Of a stretch of DNA of 23,716 nt, positions 6,829 to 14,114 are shown piece by piece (within the stretch, counting starts at the first letter, position 1; the number at the start of each line of letters is the position of its first letter). A program made the position numbers and the translations under genes. The notes beneath the pieces are model-generated. The model worked only from the letters and a program-made list of their open reading frames with translations, did not search any database and had not been told where the DNA came from. The DNA is from Prevotellaceae bacterium (GTDB lineage: Bacteria; Bacteroidota; Bacteroidia; Bacteroidales; UBA932), in the NCBI GenBank assembly GCA_031287815.1, contig JAITSM010000013.1:1-23716 (forward strand), in the 5' to 3' direction.

Positions 6829-7596
6829 ATGAAAATTGCATTGTTGCAAACCAGTATGGCGTGGGAAAACAAGCAGGCAAACCTGCAATACTGTACCGAC
6901 AGGATAAATGCCTTGCCGGACGATGTACAATTGGTGGCGTTGCCGGAAATGTTTTCCACCGGGTTTTCCATGCAACCCGGAAGATTAGCGGAGACGGAAG
7001 AGGGGCGCACTTTACAATGGCTTCGTAACACCGCCGCCCGGAAAGCAGTGGCTATCGCCGGCAGCGTGATTGCCGGAGAAAACGGGAAATACTATAATCG
7101 CCTGTTTTTCGTTTTTCCCGACGGCTCGTATCAAAAATACGATAAGCGGCATTTGTTTTCCATGAGCGAAGAGCCGTTGCACTACACGGCCGGCGCCCGG
7201 CGGCTGATTGTCGAGTATGCGGGGTGGCGCATTTGCCCGCTAATCTGTTATGATTTGCGATTTCCGGTGTGGAGCCGCAATTATGGAAACGTGTATGATT
7301 TGTTATTGTACGCGGCCAACTGGCCAACCGCCCGTATCAACGCATGGGACGCTTTGCTGCCGGCGCGCGCTATCGAAAATCACTGCTATGTGGCAGGCGT
7401 CAACCGTTGCGGAACGGACGGCGCAGGCATTACGCACAGCGGGCATTCGCAGGTTGTCGATTACAAAGGGGCATCCATAGCCGCTGCCGGAGACGCCGAA
7501 GATACCCTGATAGCCACGCTGTCGTTGGAGAAACTGAACAGCTTTCGTGAAAAATTCCCGGTAGGGAACGATGCGGATGCTTTCGTTTTGGAATGA
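6829..7596 (+). CDS. Carbon-nitrogen hydrolase, omega-amidase (YafV/Nit2) type
   Basis: A 255-residue member of the nitrilase superfamily. The catalytic Glu-Lys-Cys triad is visible: E40 in LVALPEMFSTGF, K106 in YQKYDKRHLF and C140 in CPLICYDLRFPVWSR. The RFPVWSR stretch and the short length fit the YafV/omega-amidase branch, which hydrolyses alpha-keto acid omega-amides such as 2-oxoglutaramate or deaminated glutathione and so acts as metabolite repair. Substrate is inferred from family resemblance only. I start at the ATG at 6829; a GTG two codons earlier is possible but less likely. It is a single-gene unit with its own promoter and a terminator 15 bp after the stop. Confidence 0.92.
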   Translation: MKIALLQTSMAWENKQANLQYCTDRINALPDDVQLVALPEMFSTGFSMQPGRLAETEEGRTLQWLRNTAARKAVAIAGSVIAGENGKYYNRLFFVFPDGSYQKYDKRHLFSMSEEPLHYTAGARRLIVEYAGWRICPLICYDLRFPVWSRNYGNVYDLLLYAANWPTARINAWDALLPARAIENHCYVAGVNRCGTDGAGITHSGHSQVVDYKGASIAAAGDAEDTLIATLSLEKLNSFREKFPVGNDADAFVLE

Positions 7597-7603
7597 GCCG
7601 TAA

Positions 7604-7638
7604 AACAAAAAATCCCCTGCTTAGGCAGGGGATTTTTA
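7604..7638. terminator. Bidirectional terminator between hydrolase and ferredoxin genes
   Basis: AATCCCCTGC (7611-7620) pairs perfectly with GCAGGGGATT (7625-7634) around a TTAG loop. It has an A run on the left and T residues on the right, so it can stop transcription from both the hydrolase (plus) and the ferredoxin (minus). Confidence 0.92.
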
Positions 7639-7655
7639 TGAGTATTGCAAGGAGG

Positions 7656-7823
7656 TTACGACGGTTGAATAGCACCCATAGGGCAAGCGTCTGCGCAAGT
7701 ACCGCAATCGGTACACAGTTCGGGGTCTATTTTATAAATATCACCCGGAGAAATTGCTCCTACCGGGCATTCATCTGCGCATGTGCCGCAAGCAGCACAG
7801 TCTTCGGTAATTTTGTAAGCCAT
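7656..7823 (-). CDS. 2[4Fe-4S] ferredoxin, 55 residues
   Basis: Translated from the minus strand it begins MAYKITEDCAACGTCADECP and ends CTDCGTCADACPMGAIQPS. It carries two complete CxxCxxCxxxCP motifs (Cys 9, 12, 15, 19 and 37, 40, 43, 47), the clostridial-type bacterial ferredoxin pattern. It is a small soluble one-electron carrier. The gene lies back-to-back with the Rnf operon, whose complex oxidises reduced ferredoxin, so it is a plausible physiological partner (inference). It has a well-formed promoter at 7854-7885 and shares the downstream terminator at 7604-7638. Confidence 0.96.
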   Translation of the reverse strand: MAYKITEDCAACGTCADECPVGAISPGDIYKIDPELCTDCGTCADACPMGAIQPS

Positions 7824-7853
7824 AGTTTTTAATTTAAAATTTTAAAAGTGGTG

Positions 7854-7885
7854 CAAATATATGAAATATTCTTGCAACTACCAAA
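7854..7885 (-). promoter_or_regulatory. Promoter of the ferredoxin gene
   Basis: On the minus strand TTTG (7882-7885), a 20-bp gap and TATATTTG (7854-7861) match the Bacteroidetes -33/-7 consensus exactly. The leader would be about 24 nt. Confidence 0.85.
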
Positions 7886-7935
7886 TAGGCTTTTGAGGAA
7901 TTAAAGATACTTGATACAGGATTTCCGGCAAAAAT

Positions 7936-7954
7936 CCGTAAATACGACTTACGG
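7936..7954. promoter_or_regulatory. Possible operator in front of the Rnf operon
   Basis: CCGTAA-N7-TTACGG is a perfect 6+6 inverted repeat placed where the -33 element of the rnf promoter should be, 10 bp before its -7 box. It also lies upstream of the divergent ferredoxin promoter. It does not match the Rex site pattern. Binding protein unknown. Confidence 0.5.
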
Positions 7955-7964
7955 CTAAAATTTG

Positions 7965-7972
7965 TATCTTTG
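7965..7972 (+). promoter_or_regulatory. -7 box of the rseC-rnf operon
   Basis: TATCTTTG matches TAnnTTTG. Initiation about 7 bp downstream (near 7979) would leave only two bases before an ATG at 7981 but about 11 nt before the ATG at 7990, which favours the second start. There is no TTTG at -33; the inverted repeat at 7936-7954 sits there instead, suggesting activator dependence or repression. Confidence 0.65.
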
Positions 7973-7989
7973 CCCGCAATATGAAAAGA

Positions 7990-8412
7990 ATGGCCGATAC
8001 ATCACTGATAAAACACCGGGGCAGGGTCGAGCGGATTACGCCCGGCAGCATCGCGGTGCGTATGCTTGTGGTGGAGGCGTGTGCGGTGTGCCGCGCTAAA
8101 AGTTTTTGCAGCGTTTCCGGCGTGGCCGAAAAGTACGTGGACATCCCCAATACCGGACAGGCGGTGCAATTGGGCGAAGAAGTAAATGTAACCCTCCGGC
8201 CGTCCGCCGGGTTGTCGGCGATGGGATGGGCTTATGTGTTCCCTATGGCGATATTGCTGTCCATTTTGATACTGCTGCAACGGCTGCCCCTTGCCGACCT
8301 GGTTGGCGGGGCGGCGGCGGTGGGCGGGGTGGCGCTGTATTACGGCGCGTTGTACGTTTTCAGGAAAAGGTGGAAAAGGAAATATGTTTTTGAAATAGAA
8401 AAAATCGAATAG
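7990..8412 (+). CDS. rseC: RseC-family membrane protein, first gene of the Rnf operon
   Basis: A 140-residue protein of the RseC/MucC family. The N-terminal cytoplasmic part (about 1-75) has a beta-rich segment and a cysteine cluster, VEACAVCRAKSFCSVSG, that could bind a metal or Fe-S cluster. Two membrane helices follow (about 79-98 and 106-124) and a basic tail ends the protein. In E. coli RseC works with the Rsx (Rnf-like) complex in reducing SoxR. In Bacteroidetes it is the usual first gene of the rnf operon, probably helping assembly or regulation. I chose the ATG at 7990 from the promoter position; 7981 would add MKR. The stop is followed 3 bp later by rnfB. Confidence 0.9.
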   Translation: MADTSLIKHRGRVERITPGSIAVRMLVVEACAVCRAKSFCSVSGVAEKYVDIPNTGQAVQLGEEVNVTLRPSAGLSAMGWAYVFPMAILLSILILLQRLPLADLVGGAAAVGGVALYYGALYVFRKRWKRKYVFEIEKIE

Positions 8413-8415
8413 CAG

Positions 8416-9276
8416 ATGCAGACAATCATCCTGACCGTTGTAACATTGACTGCGCTGGGGGCGATCCTGGCGGCGGCGCTTTATATGGTGGCGCAGCGGT
8501 TCCGGACGGAAGAAGACCCGCGTATCGACGAGGTGGCGGCGTTGCTGCCCGGCGCTAATTGCGGCGGTTGCGGTTTTGCCGGCTGCCGCGCGCTGGCGGA
8601 GGCTGTCGTCAAAAGCGAGACGATGGACAACCTGTATTGCCCCGTCGGCGGCAGCGAGGTTATGCAACAGGTGGCAGCCTGTGTGGGGCGCACGGTGGAA
8701 GCGCGGGAACCCATGATAGCGGTAGTGCGCTGCGCCGGCGCGTGCAGCCTCCGCCCGCCAACCAGCCTCTACGACGGCGCCGCCTCCTGTCGCATAGAAG
8801 CCGCGCTCTACAAGGGCGAAACCGATTGCCTCTACGGCTGTTCGGGACATGGCGACTGCGAACGCGCCTGCCTTTTCGGCGCATTGCGCATCGACGCCGC
8901 CACCGGATTGCCCGTCGTCGACGAGGAGAAATGCACCGCCTGCGGCGCCTGCGTCAAAGCCTGCCCGAAGCGGATTATCGAATTGCGCAAAAAGGGGCCG
9001 AAGGGCTGCCGGGTTTTTGTGTCGTGCGTCAATAAAGACAAGGGCAACGTGGCGCGAAAAGCCTGCAAGGCGGCATGCATCGCCTGTGCAAAATGCAGCA
9101 AAGCCTGCGCGTTTGGGGCTATCGCTATCGAAGAGAATATAGCCTATATCGACTTTACCGTATGCCGGCTGTGCCGCAAATGCGCCGCCGAATGCCCTAC
9201 GGGAGCCATAAGGGTTAATGGAGAATGGAGAATGGAAAATGGGCTGGCGCCTTCACCCTTAAACTTTAACCCTTAA
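8416..9276 (+). CDS. rnfB: Rnf complex subunit B, polyferredoxin
   Basis: A 286-residue electron-entry subunit. It has an N-terminal membrane helix (about 4-26), the RnfB-type cluster motif GANCGGCGFAGC with C49, C52, C57 and C75, then further clusters: C138/C142/C148/C152, C173/C176/C179/C183, C221/C224/C227/C231 and C250/C253/C256/C260. It accepts electrons from reduced ferredoxin and passes them to the membrane core. The last about 19 residues (from NGEWRMENGLAP) are encoded by the GAATGGA/AAATGGG heptamer repeat and GGCGCC core at 9222-9251, not by conserved RnfB sequence, so the C-terminus appears to be repeat-derived. The conserved protein ends near GAIRV. Confidence 0.95.
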   Translation: MQTIILTVVTLTALGAILAAALYMVAQRFRTEEDPRIDEVAALLPGANCGGCGFAGCRALAEAVVKSETMDNLYCPVGGSEVMQQVAACVGRTVEAREPMIAVVRCAGACSLRPPTSLYDGAASCRIEAALYKGETDCLYGCSGHGDCERACLFGALRIDAATGLPVVDEEKCTACGACVKACPKRIIELRKKGPKGCRVFVSCVNKDKGNVARKACKAACIACAKCSKACAFGAIAIEENIAYIDFTVCRLCRKCAAECPTGAIRVNGEWRMENGLAPSPLNFNP

Positions 9277-9336
9277 ACAATGAATTATGAATGACTGCCT
9301 ACTGCCTACTGAAGACTGCCTACTGACTCCGGCGCC
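9210..9336. repeat. Heptamer repeat cluster across the rnfB end and rnfB-rnfC gap
   Basis: GAATGGA words and AAATGGG lead into GGCTGGCGCC (core 9246-9251). CCTTAAAC/TTTAACC words follow, then ACTGCCT repeated at 7-bp steps, and a second GGCGCC (9331-9336). The left part is inside the rnfB coding sequence. Confidence 0.85.
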
Positions 9337-9405
9337 AGCATTCCTCCCTTTCATCGCCCGAAGGGCATTTATTCTTTTCCCACAAAGTTCAAAATTCAAA
9401 GTTTA

Positions 9406-10827
9406 ATGTCTAATATCTATCATCTACTATCGGAACGGCTTCCCCTCCTTCGGAGGGGGCTGGGGGGAGGTGCCTGTTCATTCTCTATCGGCGGGATTCA
9501 CCCGGAGGATAATAAACTGGCGGCAAACAGCCCGCTGCAGGCATTGCCGCCGGAAGGAACGGCGTCTATCTTTCTGGGGCAGCATATAGGCGCGCCGGCG
9601 GAAGCTATCGTGTCCAAAGGCGAGCGGGTGAAAACCGGCCAGCTGATTGCTAAAGCCAGCGGGTGGGTGTCGGCCGACATTCATTCGTCGGTATCGGGCA
9701 CGGTGGTAGCCGTAGAGCCGGTGGCCGACCTTTCGGGTATCCGGCAGCCGGCGATTACCATCCAGGTGGAAGGCGACGAATGGCTGGAAACGATTGACCG
9801 CAGCCCGGAAATAATACGCGAAATACCGTCCGACAGCGCGGTGATTATTAAAAAAATTGCGGCTGCGGGGATCGTAGGGTTGGGCGGAGCGGCGTTTCCG
9901 ACGCATGTAAAGCTGTCGCCGCCGCCGGGAAAGAAAGCCGGTATCCTTATCATCAACGCCGCCGAGTGCGAGCCTTTCCTGACGTCCGACCACCGCGTGA
10001 TGCTGGAATTCGGCGAACAGGCGCTCATCGGCGCGCTGCTGTTGAAACAAGCCCTGCATGCGTCGAAAGCATTTATCGGTATAGAATCCAACAAGCCCGA
10101 CGCTATCCGGGAGCTGCAAAAAATCATCCGGGAGCGCGGGTACGAACTACAGGTAGTCCGGCTGAAAAAGCGTTACCCGCAGGGCGGCGAGAAGCAGTTG
10201 ATCGACGCCGTTACGCACCGCCGGGTGCCGTCGATGGGGTTGCCGGCGGATGTAGGCGTGGCGGTACAGAACGTCGGCACGGCGCTGGCGGTGTACGAGG
10301 CCGTGCAGAAGCACAAGCCCCTCATCGAAAACAGCATTACCATTACCGGAAAAAACCTGCCGCAGCAAATAAATGCGCTCGTGCGCCTCGGCACGCCGCT
10401 GTCGAGGCTGGCGGCGCTGGCCGGCGGCATCCCTGCCGGCACGGGGAAAATCGTATGCGGCGGCCCCATGATGGGCAAAGCCATCGTAAACATGGACGCG
10501 CCGACGACAAAGGTTACCTCCGCCCTGCTGTTCATTCCCCACGGGGAAGCGCAGCGCCGGAAGGCGTCGAACTGTATCCGCTGCGCAAAATGCGTACAGG
10601 CCTGCCCCATGGGGCTGGAACCCTACCTGCTGATAAAGCTCACGCAACGCAGCAGGTACGACGAACTGCGCGCCAACAGGATGTCCGACTGCATCGAATG
10701 CGGCTGCTGCCTCTACTCCTGCCCCGCGCACATCCCCCTGCTCGACTATATCCGAATGGGAAAAGGGGAACTAAAAAGTTCAAAGTTGAAAGTTGAAAAT
10801 TATCCCACAGATGGACACAGATTATAA
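9406..10827 (+). CDS. rnfC: Rnf complex subunit C, NADH-binding FMN/Fe-S subunit
   Basis: A 473-residue subunit that reduces NAD+ with electrons from RnfB. The conserved N-terminus starts at FSIGGIHPEDNKL (from residue 25). A flavin/NADH-binding region contains GIVGLGGAAFPTHVKL (155-170) and INAAECEPFLTSDHRVML (183-200). Two [4Fe-4S] motifs follow: C390/C393/C396/C400 (CIRCAKCVQACP) and C429/C432/C435/C439 (CIECGCCLYSCP). The first about 24 residues (with RLPLLRRGLGGG) are encoded by a C/G-rich inverted repeat and the last about 17 (from LKSSK) by AAGTTGA words, so both ends look repeat-derived. No other ATG is available in frame near residue 25. The gene follows rnfB after a 129-bp repeat-filled gap. 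Confidence 0.93.
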   Translation: MSNIYHLLSERLPLLRRGLGGGACSFSIGGIHPEDNKLAANSPLQALPPEGTASIFLGQHIGAPAEAIVSKGERVKTGQLIAKASGWVSADIHSSVSGTVVAVEPVADLSGIRQPAITIQVEGDEWLETIDRSPEIIREIPSDSAVIIKKIAAAGIVGLGGAAFPTHVKLSPPPGKKAGILIINAAECEPFLTSDHRVMLEFGEQALIGALLLKQALHASKAFIGIESNKPDAIRELQKIIRERGYELQVVRLKKRYPQGGEKQLIDAVTHRRVPSMGLPADVGVAVQNVGTALAVYEAVQKHKPLIENSITITGKNLPQQINALVRLGTPLSRLAALAGGIPAGTGKIVCGGPMMGKAIVNMDAPTTKVTSALLFIPHGEAQRRKASNCIRCAKCVQACPMGLEPYLLIKLTQRSRYDELRANRMSDCIECGCCLYSCPAHIPLLDYIRMGKGELKSSKLKVENYPTDGHRL

Positions 10828-11040
10828 CAGATTTTCTTTAGTTGAAAATGGAAAGTTGATAGTTGAAAATGGGCTGGCGCCAGCTAACTTTCCACTTTCC
10901 ACTTTCCACTACCCAGTTCCCATAGGGCGCCGGCGTCCCCGGAGTGGGATAGGCCAAACAACTTTCAACTTTCAACTTTCAATTATGAATGACTGCCCAC
11001 TGCCCACTGAAAACTCCTCACTGCCTGCTAAAGGGCGCCT
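10770..11040. repeat. Heptamer repeat cluster across the rnfC end, gap and rnfD start
   Basis: Words AAGTTGA and AAATGGA lead into GGGCTGGCGCCAGC (core 10876-10881). CACTTTC words follow, then a second core (10926-10931, in GGGCGCCGGCG), TTCAACT words, and ACTGCCC words at 7-bp spacing. The cluster carries the last codons of rnfC and open frame into rnfD. Confidence 0.85.
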
Positions 11041-12019
11041 ATTAATGGTTTCCCCTGCGCCGCATGCGCATGGGAGCGACACTACGCGCCGCCTGATGCG
11101 CGATGTGATTATTGCCTTGCTGCCGGCATTTGCTGTGTCGGTTTGGTTTTTCGGATGGGGCGCATTGCAGGTGGCGGCGGTGTCTATTGCGACCTGCGTG
11201 GCGCTGGAATGGGTTATCCAGAAATTCCTGCTGCGGACGCCGCCGCAAACAAGCGACCTCTCGGCAGCGGTTACAGGGTTGCTGCTGGCCATGAACCTGC
11301 CGCCCGGCGCGCCCTGGTGGGTGGTACTTACCGGCAGCGTCACCGCTATCGGCATCGCAAAAATGAGCTTTGGCGGCATAGGGAAAAACCCCTTTAACCC
11401 GGCGCTGGTGGGGCGCGTGGTGCTGCTGGTCTCCTTTCCCGTGCAGATGACCCGCTGGGCGCTCCCGCGCGGCTTTGCTACGACCGACGCCGTTACCGGC
11501 GCCACTCCGCTGGCGCTGCTGAAAGAAGGACTAAACAACGGCCTTACGGTGGAACAGATTTTTGACAACGCCGATTTCACCTACCTCGAACTGCTCTTCG
11601 GGCGAATAGGCGGCTCTGCCGGCGAAGTATCCGCCCTCGCGCTGCTGGCGGGATTTGCTTACCTGCTCGCCCGGCGCGTCATCCGCCCATACATCCCGGT
11701 AAGCATCCTGGCGACGGTGGCGGCGTTCGGCGGCATCCTGTGGTGGGCAAACCCCGAACGCTTCATCGACCCGCTGTTCCACCTGCTCACCGGCGGCGTG
11801 CTGCTGGGCGCAATATTCATGGCCACCGACTACGTTACCTCGCCGATGCACCCGAAAGGAATGATCATCTTCGGCATCGGCATCGGGGCGCTGACAATGC
11901 TTATCCGCACTTTCGGCAGCTATCCCGAAGGCATTTCCTTTGCGATACTTATCATGAATGCCGCCGTGCCGCTGATCAATAAATACGCCAAACCCAAACG
12001 ATACGCGAGGAATGTATGA
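10985..12019 (+). CDS. rnfD: Rnf complex subunit D, covalent-FMN membrane subunit
   Basis: A membrane protein with about eight to ten hydrophobic segments. It belongs to the NqrB/RnfD family and carries FMN linked to Thr in TDAVTGATPLA (the T of GAT). Other family stretches are SPAPHAHGSDTTRRLMRDV, FGGIGKNPFNPALVGRV and FMATDYVTSPMHPKG. The open frame reaches back to 10793 and overlaps rnfC, but everything before about KGRLLMVSPAPH is repeat-derived. I use the ATG at 10985 because it keeps GRLLMVSPAPH, which aligns with the usual N-terminus; a start at 11045 would cut it to MVSPAPH. From 10985 the product is 344 residues. The stop lies inside the GTATGAT heptamers. Confidence 0.9.
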   Translation: MNDCPLPTENSSLPAKGRLLMVSPAPHAHGSDTTRRLMRDVIIALLPAFAVSVWFFGWGALQVAAVSIATCVALEWVIQKFLLRTPPQTSDLSAAVTGLLLAMNLPPGAPWWVVLTGSVTAIGIAKMSFGGIGKNPFNPALVGRVVLLVSFPVQMTRWALPRGFATTDAVTGATPLALLKEGLNNGLTVEQIFDNADFTYLELLFGRIGGSAGEVSALALLAGFAYLLARRVIRPYIPVSILATVAAFGGILWWANPERFIDPLFHLLTGGVLLGAIFMATDYVTSPMHPKGMIIFGIGIGALTMLIRTFGSYPEGISFAILIMNAAVPLINKYAKPKRYARNV

Positions 12020-12127
12020 TGTATGATGTATGAAGTATGAAGTAGCTGGCGCCAAAACATACATCATACATCATACATCATACATCATACATCATACATC
12101 ATACATCATACATCATACTTCATACTT
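12014..12127. repeat. Mirrored heptamer repeat between rnfD and rnfG
   Basis: Left of a GCTGGCGCC core (GGCGCC 12048-12053) are four words, GTATGAT twice and GTATGAA twice (12014-12041). Right of it are eight copies of CATACAT (12058-12113) and two of CATACTT (12114-12127). The right words are the reverse complement of the left ones, read in the phase ATGTATG. The first left word contains the rnfD stop codon. Confidence 0.95.
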
Positions 12128-12151
12128 AAAATAAAAACATTCCCCTTAAAA

Positions 12152-12724
12152 ATGAAAACATCCTCATTAAAAAATATGACCCTTACGCTGCTGTTGATTA
12201 CATTTGTTGCGGCAGCGGCATTGGCAACGGTATACGTGTTCACCGAAGAACCGATGGAGGCGGCGCGCCTCGCAAAAATCAACAGGGCGATCGCGGAAGT
12301 AACGCCGCCCTTCGACAACAGCCCTTCGGACGAAGTAGCGGAAGTAGTGCTCGACGGCCGGACGCTCCGCCTGTTTCCGGCAAAGAAAAACGGCGTACTC
12401 GTGGGCATAGCTGTGGAAACGGCTACCGCCAAAGGCTTCGGCGGGTTGATTACGCTCATGGCGGGCTTCCTGCCCGACGGAACGATATACAAAACCGCCG
12501 TCATCTCCCATACCGAAACGCCCGGACTGGGCGATAAAATAGAGAAAAGCAAAAGCGCTTTCAGCCTCCAGTTCGAGGGGAAACACCCGGACAGCTTCCA
12601 ACTCGCCGTCAGGAAAGACGGCGGCGACGTCGACGCCATCACCGCCTCCACCATCAGCTCCCGCGCCTTCTGCGATGCGCTGGAACGGGCATACAGGGCG
12701 GTTTCCAGTAGCAGTTTCCAGTAG
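12152..12724 (+). CDS. rnfG: Rnf complex subunit G, FMN-binding periplasmic subunit
   Basis: A 190-residue protein with one N-terminal membrane helix (about 9-29) and an extracytoplasmic FMN-binding domain. The flavinylation site is DAITASTISSRAF, with T167 as the expected acceptor. The usual S/T-GAT core is TAST here, with A and S substitutions that I believe also occur in Bacteroidetes homologues. GFGGLITLMAGF and ISHTETPGLGDKI are family stretches. It transfers electrons between RnfD and the membrane core. The last residues (SSSSFQ) come from CAGTAGCAGTTTCCAGTAGG words, another repeat-derived end. The next gene starts 28 bp after the stop. Confidence 0.94.
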   Translation: MKTSSLKNMTLTLLLITFVAAAALATVYVFTEEPMEAARLAKINRAIAEVTPPFDNSPSDEVAEVVLDGRTLRLFPAKKNGVLVGIAVETATAKGFGGLITLMAGFLPDGTIYKTAVISHTETPGLGDKIEKSKSAFSLQFEGKHPDSFQLAVRKDGGDVDAITASTISSRAFCDALERAYRAVSSSSFQ

Positions 12725-12750
12725 GCAGTCATTCATAATTCATAACTACT
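12704..12750. repeat. Word repeats at the rnfG end and rnfG-rnfE gap
   Basis: CAGTAGCAGTTTCCAGTAGGCAGT and then TTCATAA words at 7-8-bp spacing reach the rnfE start. No GGCGCC core. Confidence 0.65.
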
Positions 12751-12752
12751 CT

Positions 12753-13322
12753 ATGAGTCTTATCACCAAAGGTATTTTAAAAGAGAATCCCACGTTCGTA
12801 TTGATGCTGGGGATGTGCCCTACGCTGGGGACAACCGTTTCGGCAATGAACGGCATGGGCATGGGACTGGCCACGCTGTTTGTGCTCGTCCTCTCCAACA
12901 TGGCGATAGCGGCGGTGGCGGCGCAAATCCCCGCGAAAGTGCGCATCCCCGCATACATTGTCATCATTGCGGCGTTTGTTACCATATTGCAGTTGCTGAT
13001 GCAGGCTTATACGCCGGCGCTGTATGAAACGCTGGGCTTGTTTATTCCGCTTATCGTTGTCAACTGTATTGTGCTGGGGCGCGCCGAAGCCTTTGCCGCC
13101 AAAAACAGCGTAGCTGCTTCCGCACTCGACGGCATCGGCATCGGGCTGGGCTTTACGCTTTCGCTGACGGTCATCGGCGCCGTGCGGGAGCTGTTGGGCA
13201 GCGGCGCCCTGTTCGGCTACCCGCTCCTGCCCTCCGGCGGCGTCACGGTATTTGTACTCGCCCCCGGCGCATTCATTGTCCTGGGATATTTACTCGTACT
13301 GTTTAATAAAATTAAGAGTTAA
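12753..13322 (+). CDS. rnfE: Rnf complex subunit E, membrane core
   Basis: A 189-residue protein with about six membrane helices. It belongs to the NqrD/RnfE family. C22 (MLGMCPTLG) and C105 (VVNCIVLGR) are the conserved cysteines that, together with those of RnfA, hold the intramembrane [2Fe-2S] cluster in related complexes. I start at the ATG at 12753 (MSLITKGILKENPTF), the usual family N-terminus; the open frame begins upstream at 12675 but that part overlaps rnfG. It forms the symmetric partner of RnfA in the ion-translocating core. The final KIKS runs into an AAGAGTTAAG word. Confidence 0.95.
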   Translation: MSLITKGILKENPTFVLMLGMCPTLGTTVSAMNGMGMGLATLFVLVLSNMAIAAVAAQIPAKVRIPAYIVIIAAFVTILQLLMQAYTPALYETLGLFIPLIVVNCIVLGRAEAFAAKNSVAASALDGIGIGLGFTLSLTVIGAVRELLGSGALFGYPLLPSGGVTVFVLAPGAFIVLGYLLVLFNKIKS

Positions 13323-13428
13323 GAACTAAGAACTACGAGTGCTGGCGCCAGCAACCTTAAACTTTAAACCTTAAACCTTAAACTAAATTAGTCACATTAG
13401 CACATTAAAAAATTAGTCACATTAAGAA
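13314..13428. repeat. GGCGCC-centred repeat between rnfE and rnfA
   Basis: AGTTAAG, AACTAAG and AACTACG words lead into GTGCTGGCGCCAGC (core 13344-13349). CCTTAAA/CTTTAAA words follow, then two copies of AAATTAGTCACATTA. Confidence 0.9.
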
Positions 13429-14028
13429 ATGGAATACATTCTCATTATTATTTCAGCTGTTTTCGTAAACAATATTTTGTTGACGCAGTTTTTGGGCGTA
13501 TGCCCTTTTCTGGGGGTATCCGGCAGGGTGAGCACGTCTGTTGGCATGTCGGGCGCGGTGATGTTTGTGATGGCTATTGCCACGCTGTTTACTTACCTGT
13601 TGCAATATTACGTCCTCGTGCCGCTGCACATTGAGTTCATGCAAACCGTCGGGTTCATTTTAGTAATTGCGGCGCTGGTGCAGATGGTCGAGATTATTTT
13701 GAAAAAGATAAGCCCTGCGCTGTACCAGGCATTGGGTATTTTCCTGCCGTTGATTACCACCAACTGCGCCGTATTGGGCGTAGCGATTCTGGTGGTGAGC
13801 AAGGAATTTACGTTTCTTGGCGTGGCGCACTACCTGAATCTGGCGCAAAGCGTAGTGATTGCAGTGGCATACGCCGCCGGCTTCGGTTTGGCGATGACGC
13901 TTTTTGCCGGCATCCGCGAGCAGCTGGACCTGGCGGAAGTGCCAAAAGCCTTTCGCGGCACGCCCATTGCACTAATTACCGCCGGCATCCTTGCACTGGC
14001 ATTTATGGGATTTGCCGGACTGGTTTAA
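13429..14028 (+). CDS. rnfA: Rnf complex subunit A, membrane core
   Basis: A 199-residue protein with six membrane helices, homologous to RnfE but of opposite topology in known complexes. Conserved cysteines C25 (LGVCPFLGV) and C113 (ITTNCAVLG) contribute to the intramembrane Fe-S site. Family motifs NNILLTQFLG near the start and FAGIREQLDLAEVP near the end are intact. It is the last gene of the rnf set, giving the full order rseC-B-C-D-G-E-A. No clear terminator follows; the next gene is separated by a repeat. Confidence 0.97.
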   Translation: MEYILIIISAVFVNNILLTQFLGVCPFLGVSGRVSTSVGMSGAVMFVMAIATLFTYLLQYYVLVPLHIEFMQTVGFILVIAALVQMVEIILKKISPALYQALGIFLPLITTNCAVLGVAILVVSKEFTFLGVAHYLNLAQSVVIAVAYAAGFGLAMTLFAGIREQLDLAEVPKAFRGTPIALITAGILALAFMGFAGLV

Positions 14029-14030
14029 CT

Positions 14031-14114
14031 AAGAGTTAAGAACTAAGAACTAAGAGTTAGCTGGCGCCGGCCAAATCGCAAATCGCACATCACAAATCGC
14101 ACTTCATAATTTAT
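14031..14114. repeat. GGCGCC-centred repeat between rnfA and the TPR gene
   Basis: AGAGTTA, AGAACTA words lead into GTTAGCTGGCGCCGGCC (core 14063-14068). AAATCGC and ACATCAC words at 7-bp spacing follow. Left and right words are unrelated here, unlike at 12014-12127. Confidence 0.88.

Noticed and set aside
7936..7954. Rex redox-sensor site
   Set aside because: The sequence does not match TTGTGA-N6-TCACAA; only a generic inverted repeat is claimed.
8002..8850. 282-residue minus-strand frame opposite rseC and rnfB
   Set aside because: Shadow frame rich in Arg, His and Ala. The plus-strand genes have clear motifs.
10793..10984. rnfD start at 10793
   Set aside because: The upstream frame overlaps the rnfC end and is entirely repeat-derived; the conserved protein begins much later.
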